In this document: one piece after another, positions 49,841 to 49,994 of the stretch
Numbering within the stretch: the first letter of the stretch is position 1
How the letters are laid out: each line of letters opens with the position of its first letter
Source of the DNA: Streptomyces colonosanans
Lineage (GTDB): Bacteria > Actinomycetota > Actinomycetes > Streptomycetales > Streptomycetaceae
Length of the DNA stretch: 49,994 nucleotides
NCBI RefSeq assembly: GCF_001866645.1
Contig: NZ_MLYP01000033.1
Location: forward strand, 1 to 49,994
Direction of reading: 5' to 3'
Translations under genes and position numbers: made by a program
Notes under the pieces: model-generated
Database searches by the model: none
The model's input: only the letters and a program-made list of their open reading frames with translations
Told to the model about the DNA's origin: nothing

Positions 49841-49994
49841 CGTCGTGGGGGCACCTCCCGCTCTGGGGGTCCCCCCGCTCGAGCGGAGTCGAGAGTGGGG
49901 GAGAAGCCGAGAGTGGGGGAGCGTGCTCTGGGGGTCCCCCCTGCTCGAAGAGCTTGAGGGAGTGCCGGCCGGAAGCCCTCGTACTGGACGTACT
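49841..49994. repeat. GC-rich dispersed repeat block at the window end
   Basis: It repeats modules seen at 22139-22353: GGGGGCACCTCCC, GGGGGTCCCCCCGCTCGAGCGGAG, GTGGGGGAGAAGCCGAG and a GTACTGGACGTACT end that matches GTACTGGATGTACT at 22205. The block runs off the window. Confidence 0.75.

Overview
The window is chromosomal DNA from a Streptomyces-type actinobacterium. The evidence is very high GC, frequent GTG starts with GGAGG-type ribosome sites, and lineage markers: a WblC/WhiB7 regulator with an AT-hook, a mycoredoxin behind a sigma-R-type promoter, UvrD2 with an HRDC domain, an AdnA/AdnB pair and a DUF3107 protein. Gene order resembles, from memory and unverified, the SCO515x-SCO519x core of S. 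coelicolor. No tRNA, rRNA, CRISPR array or intact mobile element was seen.

Layout. 1-4.3 kb: a partial TerD-type protein, an HELAH metallopeptidase, a ThiF-fold protein and an overlapping ABC1/UbiB kinase. 4.7-6.0 kb: wblC with a translationally coupled small gene and a long regulated leader. The leader has an AT-rich element next to a -35/-10 promoter, a leader ORF whose stop lies in a stem, and an intrinsic terminator-like attenuator. 6.0-19.1 kb: a genome and redox maintenance block (uvrD2, mycoredoxin, NudC, an M20 dipeptidase, adnB, adnA and an alkyltransferase-like protein). 19.3-22.1 kb: a large three-part membrane protein with a degenerate kinase-like domain.

22.1-26.5 kb is the most plastic part. 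It holds GC-rich dispersed repeats, two tandem TAP-type secreted peptidase genes (the second broken by one missing base at its nucleophile elbow), and remnants of an IS605-type tnpB and a GNAT gene.

26.5-32.7 kb holds moeZ and a four-gene envelope or polysaccharide locus: a PelF/DUF3492 glycosyltransferase, a polytopic membrane protein, an SDR epimerase and a spherulin-4/GH135-like protein. This parallels Pel and fungal galactosaminogalactan loci and is the best candidate here for an undescribed system. The spherulin-like protein appears to have lost acidic active-site residues.

33-50 kb is mostly conserved housekeeping or unknown genes: DUF3152 protein, hydrolases, TetR regulator, DUF3107 protein, ferritin-like protein, a DEAD-box helicase with a long repetitive basic tail, NYN nuclease-like protein, MarC, PHP phosphoesterase, DUF6758 protein, an MFS exporter with palindromes in its promoter, a SUFU-domain protein, and corA with a 440-nt leader carrying a possible 15-codon leader ORF. 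The window ends in the same family of GC-rich repeats seen at 22 kb.
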